Assembly (NCBI GenBank): GCA_002376965.1
Contig: DFOV01000290.1
Span: 10,027 to 45,581, forward strand
DNA from: Gammaproteobacteria bacterium UBA3532
GTDB taxonomy: Bacteria; Pseudomonadota; Gammaproteobacteria; Enterobacterales; UBA3532
DNA length: 35,555 bases
Direction of reading: 5' to 3'
The notes beneath the pieces are model-generated. The model searched no databases. It was not told the origin of the DNA and saw only the letters and a list, made by a program, of their open reading frames with translations. Each line of letters opens with the position of its first letter. Position 1 is the stretch's first letter. Below, piece after piece: positions 32,798 to 35,555 of the stretch. Both the position numbers and the translations under genes were made by a program.

Positions 32798-33071
32798 CAT
32801 TATCACCTTTTGACCATTTTATAATTAAACACGACTCCTGATACACCGCGTAGAGTGTGCTGCTCCCTTTTCCATTGTGCGCGGGTCTCGCGCAAACTAT
32901 GGTTATCGATTGACATGTTAACTTATTTGCTGGCAGCAGGGAGAGGGAATATGGCATTGTACGAAAATTACCCCACCATTACCCCATAGCTCCTTTCAGG
33001 TTAAAATTTATACCAAGCATAACCATTTTTGATTGTCTTGGTAAAGAAATACGTATAAAAAACAACCATCC
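32798..33071. other. 274-bp gap with no confident gene
   Basis: It holds a 6-bp GC hairpin (TGCGCG/CGCGCA, 32878-32894), an AT-rich upstream region for the gene at 32483, and a doubled ATTACCCC (32967-32974 and 32978-32985). It also holds a 12-codon open frame (32951-32989) behind a strong ribosome binding site-like AGGGAGAGGG. None can be assigned a role. Confidence 0.5.
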
Positions 33072-33365
33072 TTATTGCAGCACGGTTCTTGATTCTGTTT
33101 GCTGATAGCCGTCTGTTTGTTGATAACCGTCTGTTTGTTGATAACAAAGGTGGATTTGTCGCTTTGACTTTAAGGTATTGCACTGATTGCAAAAGTAACT
33201 GACAGCGCCACAAGCCGCAAGCTTTTCCAGTGTTGCGCCACATTGATCGCAGCATGCCTTTTGTTCGATATAGCTATCGCAATGCTCGCAAAACAAACCA
33301 TCGGATTTATGCTGATGGCCACCGCGATGATTGCAAGGAGCTACAGTGTGAGATGGATTAAGCAT
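33072..33365 (-). CDS. YfgJ-type zinc-ribbon protein
   Basis: The 97-residue protein resembles E. coli YfgJ. Pairs Cys26/Cys29 and Cys39/Cys42 form one zinc site, and Cys59/Cys62 with Cys52 lie in the conserved ACGAVSYFCNQCNTLKSK. The N-terminus is His-rich (HTVAPCNHRGGHQH) and could bind further metal. The last ~20 residues are an imperfect repeat YQQTDG encoded by 18-bp DNA repeats and are not part of the YfgJ fold. GGAGG six or seven bases upstream gives a strong start. YfgJ function is not known. Confidence 0.82.
   Translation of the reverse strand: MLNPSHTVAPCNHRGGHQHKSDGLFCEHCDSYIEQKACCDQCGATLEKLAACGAVSYFCNQCNTLKSKRQIHLCYQQTDGYQQTDGYQQTESRTVLQ
33094..33145. repeat. 18-bp tandem repeat, nearly three copies
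   Basis: Units start at 33094, 33112 and 33130 with consensus TCTGTTTGYTGATARCCG; the third is cut after 16 bases. They lie in frame in the zinc-ribbon gene and encode YQQTDG on the minus strand. Copies two and three are identical where they overlap; copy one differs at two bases. Confidence 0.85.
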
Positions 33366-33466
33366 ATTTGACCTCCTCGATGAGTGACTAGGGTTAGTTT
33401 ACTGGGAGAAGGTCAAGGTAAATATGATTTATGTCAAAAAACTGCGGCGAGCAGGGCATGTTTTGC

Positions 33467-33625
33467 TTATTTTTTGGACTTTAATAAGCGGTAAGCAATA
33501 TAGACGGCTAAAGGCGCTGCTGCCACTATGCCTAAATCTTCGGCATGCCAATGAAGCCAAAGCTCGTCGTGCGCCAGTGCGGGAAATGAAGCGGTTGCTA
33601 AAAGTAAAGTAGCGTATTTTTTCAT
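33467..33625 (-). CDS. Small predicted exported/membrane protein at the end of the hydrogenase operon
   Basis: This 52-residue protein starts MKKYATLLLATASFPALA, a signal-peptide-like segment with an ALA-H cleavage site after residue 18. It continues HDELWLHWHAEDLG and then a hydrophobic stretch (about 32-47) ending in RLLKSKK. It begins 13 bases after the protease stop codon, and CAGG overlapping that stop region is its likely ribosome binding site. I do not recognise the family. The four histidines near the mature N-terminus could bind metal. Co-transcription with the hydrogenase genes is inferred from spacing and strand. Confidence 0.6.
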   Translation of the reverse strand: MKKYATLLLATASFPALAHDELWLHWHAEDLGIVAAAPLAVYIAYRLLKSKK

Positions 33626-33638
33626 TGTGGTTTACCTG

Positions 33639-34109
33639 TTAAGCACTACGAGGTCGGCGGTGGCGACTAAACCACCGCGAAACTTCGTGCTTGATTGCAT
33701 TTAAAAGTTGAGATCGGTTGTAATACGGAATGCTGTCTTCAGTCTTCTCATTAATATCAATACCAAACAGCACCAGGTTGTCAGGCTTCATACTTAACGT
33801 CGCTGCAAGGCGAATACCATCGCATACGCCAACGCCATGGGAAGACATGCGTGAGACGACTTCCGGAAGCTCCTCTTCGTTAAGACGAAGCACCGTTCCA
33901 TAGGGAAAGTCGCCCTGTATCGCATCCACTAGAATAGCAAATGCGCAGTCGCTAATATGATTAGGAATATTGGCTGGCGTATCACACTTTTCCAGTGCGA
34001 TACGTCCCGGCCATCGCTGAGCCAAGTTTCGAAGTTCATCAATACAGTCCCAGCCGAGGCGATCCGCACCGTGCGGAGACCCTATTCCTAAAATCAATAT
34101 TTCACTCAC
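33639..34109 (-). CDS. NiFe-hydrogenase maturation protease
   Basis: This 156-residue HyaD/HybD-type endopeptidase trims the C-terminus of the large subunit after nickel insertion. The nickel-sensing residues appear intact: Asp16 in GIGSPHGADRLGW, Asp62 in LVDAIQGD, and His91 in SSHGVGV. These correspond to Glu16/Asp62/His93 of HybD. The first loop reads GSPHGAD rather than the common GNPLRGDD, one residue shorter. Its first 8 bases overlap the end of the large-subunit gene, its expected substrate. Confidence 0.9.
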   Translation of the reverse strand: MSEILILGIGSPHGADRLGWDCIDELRNLAQRWPGRIALEKCDTPANIPNHISDCAFAILVDAIQGDFPYGTVLRLNEEELPEVVSRMSSHGVGVCDGIRLAATLSMKPDNLVLFGIDINEKTEDSIPYYNRSQLLNAIKHEVSRWFSRHRRPRSA

Positions 34110-35415
34110 GATGCACCTTTAAGTCTAAAAAGTGGGTTGAGCAAGAAATGCACGGATCATAATTACGAATAATCATCTCGCAGTGCTTTCGTAGCTCATC
34201 ATCTTCGTGGTCCAGCCCCAGCCGTTCTACCGAGGTTTTTAGATTGTCCTCAATGCGCTGCTGGTTCTGACTAGTGGGAGGGATCATTGTCGCAGCTGCA
34301 ACGCGGCCATCATCATTTATTTCGAAGCGATGATAGATCATTCCGCGAGGCGCTTCGGTACAGTGATGGCCAATGCCTGCCCTAGGTGTGTACTCAACGA
34401 AAGGGCTTTTCGGCAACTGGTATTGTTTAAGAATACGTAACGATTCCCAGACTGAGTAGTAACACTCAATAGCCCGTGCTAGAACATTGTCGAACATATT
34501 TTTGCTTGGAAACTTCTTGTTGCAGTCGGCGACAAGCTCGCGAATTTCTTCAGGCAACTGGTGGAAGTTCAGGTTTACCCGTGCCAACGGACCAAGGAAA
34601 TAGGACTTGCCATCAAGCAATGAGTAGTAAGCCGTAGAATGAGGAACCTGGTGTTCCCTGAAGTGAGCAGGATAGTCCTCAAAGGTCAGGTTCAATCCAT
34701 GATCACTGATCAAACGGCCTTCGTTGATTCCGTATTCTTTTGGATGGTAAATAGCGACGCTGGCAAAGTCTTGTTCGTCTTCTGGCAGAGCGAGCTGAGC
34801 TGTCCATTCGACAAGACCTTTACAATCCTCCAGTGCAGCTTCTAGCTTATCAACCATTTCATTGATTTCGCTAATTGCGGGCGCACGATGGAAACCTCCT
34901 ATTCGTAAGCCAATAGGGTGGACGGAGCGTCCGCCAAGCAGCTTGAGGAGATCGTTGCCTAGCCCTTGTAAGCGCATACCGCGTTTTACCGTTTCTGGAT
35001 GGTGTTCTGCCATATTAATGGCATTGTCGAACCCTAAAAAGTCGGGCGTGGCAAGAAGGTGAATATGTAGCGCATGGCTCTGAAGCCATTCACCTGCATA
35101 CATGACTCGGCGCATATCATGCACCCAAGGGCCAGGATCAACTTGAAAAACTTTCTCAATCGCAATGGTTGAGGTCATCTGGTAGGCGATAGGGCAGATT
35201 CCACATACGCGAGCAGCAATTGCCGAAACTTCGCTGTATTCTTGGCCTTCGAGAAACTTCTCGAATAATCGCGGTGGCTCGAATATTTTGAGGTGCAGTT
35301 GCTCGACTTTACCGTCTCGAGCTGTGAATTCTAATGCGCCTTCACCTTCCACCCTCACCATAACAGGGACATTGATATCGATGTCGCGATTTGGATCTGT
35401 GTTAGTCGTGGTCAT
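34102..35415 (-). CDS. NiFe-hydrogenase large (alpha) subunit, group 3b-like
   Basis: This subunit carries the NiFe active site. The 437 residues hold the N-terminal L1 motif RVCGICP with Cys71 and Cys74 and the C-terminal L2 motif DPCISCSTH with Cys422, Cys425 and His428. The nine residues after His428 (FLDLKVHRE) are the tail the protease should remove. The sequence resembles the cytosolic bidirectional NADP-linked group 3b enzymes (sulfhydrogenase alpha type). Group assignment is from memory of family features, not a tree. GGAGA upstream supports the start, which overlaps the stop of the preceding subunit gene as ATGA. Confidence 0.92.
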   Translation of the reverse strand: MTTTNTDPNRDIDINVPVMVRVEGEGALEFTARDGKVEQLHLKIFEPPRLFEKFLEGQEYSEVSAIAARVCGICPIAYQMTSTIAIEKVFQVDPGPWVHDMRRVMYAGEWLQSHALHIHLLATPDFLGFDNAINMAEHHPETVKRGMRLQGLGNDLLKLLGGRSVHPIGLRIGGFHRAPAISEINEMVDKLEAALEDCKGLVEWTAQLALPEDEQDFASVAIYHPKEYGINEGRLISDHGLNLTFEDYPAHFREHQVPHSTAYYSLLDGKSYFLGPLARVNLNFHQLPEEIRELVADCNKKFPSKNMFDNVLARAIECYYSVWESLRILKQYQLPKSPFVEYTPRAGIGHHCTEAPRGMIYHRFEINDDGRVAAATMIPPTSQNQQRIEDNLKTSVERLGLDHEDDELRKHCEMIIRNYDPCISCSTHFLDLKVHRE

Positions 35416-35555
35416 GACTCGATTTCTCCTAGTTTAATGCGACGCTCATGTTTTTCATTCCAGATCTTGGTCGCATCACTAAAGACTGGGGCGGCATTGT
35501 TAATAGATGCAAAGCGTCGGGCCACAGCGTCTGCGGCTAAACCAAAGCCTTCAAA
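35412..35555 (-). CDS. NiFe-hydrogenase small (delta) subunit, C-terminal end (partial)
   Basis: The last 47 codons of a gene run off the window edge, ending ...WNEKHERRIKLGEIES and TGA. The stop overlaps the ATG of the large-subunit gene (ATGA). The frame is open across the whole visible part. Identification rests on position: in group 3b operons the electron-transfer small subunit precedes the large one. The visible part lies past the cysteine ligands of the iron-sulfur clusters, so it cannot confirm this on its own. Confidence 0.65.
   Translation of the reverse strand, partial: FEGFGLAADAVARRFASINNAAPVFSDATKIWNEKHERRIKLGEIES

Noticed and set aside
32908..32940. TTGACA at 32910 as a plus-strand promoter
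   Set aside because: No acceptable -10 lies 16-18 bases downstream, and no plus-strand gene follows.
33094..33145. CRISPR-like repeat array
   Set aside because: The repeats are directly adjacent, 18 bp, in frame within a gene and without spacers.
33001..33255. Minus-strand frame with STNRRL repeats
   Set aside because: It is the same 18-bp repeat read in another frame of the zinc-ribbon gene; it has no cysteine pattern or start signal.
33424..33612. 62-codon plus-strand frame beside the hydrogenase operon
   Set aside because: It lies antisense to the 52-residue signal-peptide frame at 33467-33625, which has better spacing and composition.

Overview
The window is chromosomal DNA from a gammaproteobacterium of the Pseudomonadales/Cellvibrionales/Oceanospirillales type. 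This rests on gene content and order. The run mrcA (divergent) - pilMNOPQ - aroK - aroB - damX-like - gltB - gltD - hemE, and the run rpmG/rpmB - radC - coaBC - dut - algC, match the order I recall from Pseudomonas aeruginosa. Moderate GC and the individual sequences suggest a marine relative rather than Pseudomonas itself. Species cannot be fixed from the sequence alone. Almost everything is ordinary core genome; the right-hand ~3.2 kb looks more accessory.

Layout. 45-1274: a split ThrE-type exporter (yjjP/yjjB-like). 1396-4932, minus strand: malate dehydrogenase and the bifunctional penicillin-binding protein 1a. 5143-10149: the type IV pilus alignment and secretin operon pilMNOPQ, closed by a 15-bp terminator stem. 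10245-13435: aroK, aroB and a membrane ATPase with a SPOR domain (DamX-like). 13571-19461: the two glutamate synthase subunits behind a structured leader. 19542-21373: hemE, coaD and a YfhL-type ferredoxin. 21394-22639, minus: mutM and a small unknown membrane protein. 22719-24716: a hydantoinase/oxoprolinase (HyuA-type) gene interrupted by one in-frame TGA. 24700-25941, minus: an EAL-like/HDOD signalling protein. 26125-27373, minus: rpmG, rpmB and radC. 27468-31860: coaBC, dut and a long membrane-anchored AlgC. 32093-32299: a cold-shock protein. The space after it holds three successive inverted repeats, one a 46-bp perfect palindrome. 32483-33365, minus: an unknown 104-residue protein and a YfgJ-type zinc-ribbon protein with a repeat tail. 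33467-35555, minus: the 3' end of a cytosolic NiFe-hydrogenase operon, namely the small-subunit C-terminus, the large subunit, the maturation protease, and a 52-residue predicted secreted or membrane protein.

How the genes work together. PilM-N-O-P form the inner-membrane and periplasmic alignment complex that connects to the PilQ secretin. PBP1a and the SPOR protein both act on peptidoglycan. AroK and AroB belong to the shikimate pathway. GltB and GltD make glutamate. HemE and CoaD supply haem and coenzyme A, and CoaBC supplies the preceding CoA intermediates. The hydrogenase protease sits beside the large subunit whose C-terminus it is expected to trim.

I found no wholly new system. The points most worth a second look are the in-frame TGA in the hydantoinase gene, the competing pairings that can mask the gltB ribosome binding site, the palindrome cluster downstream of the cold-shock gene, and the small protein at the end of the hydrogenase operon. 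No rRNA, tRNA, CRISPR array or insertion sequence was recognised.
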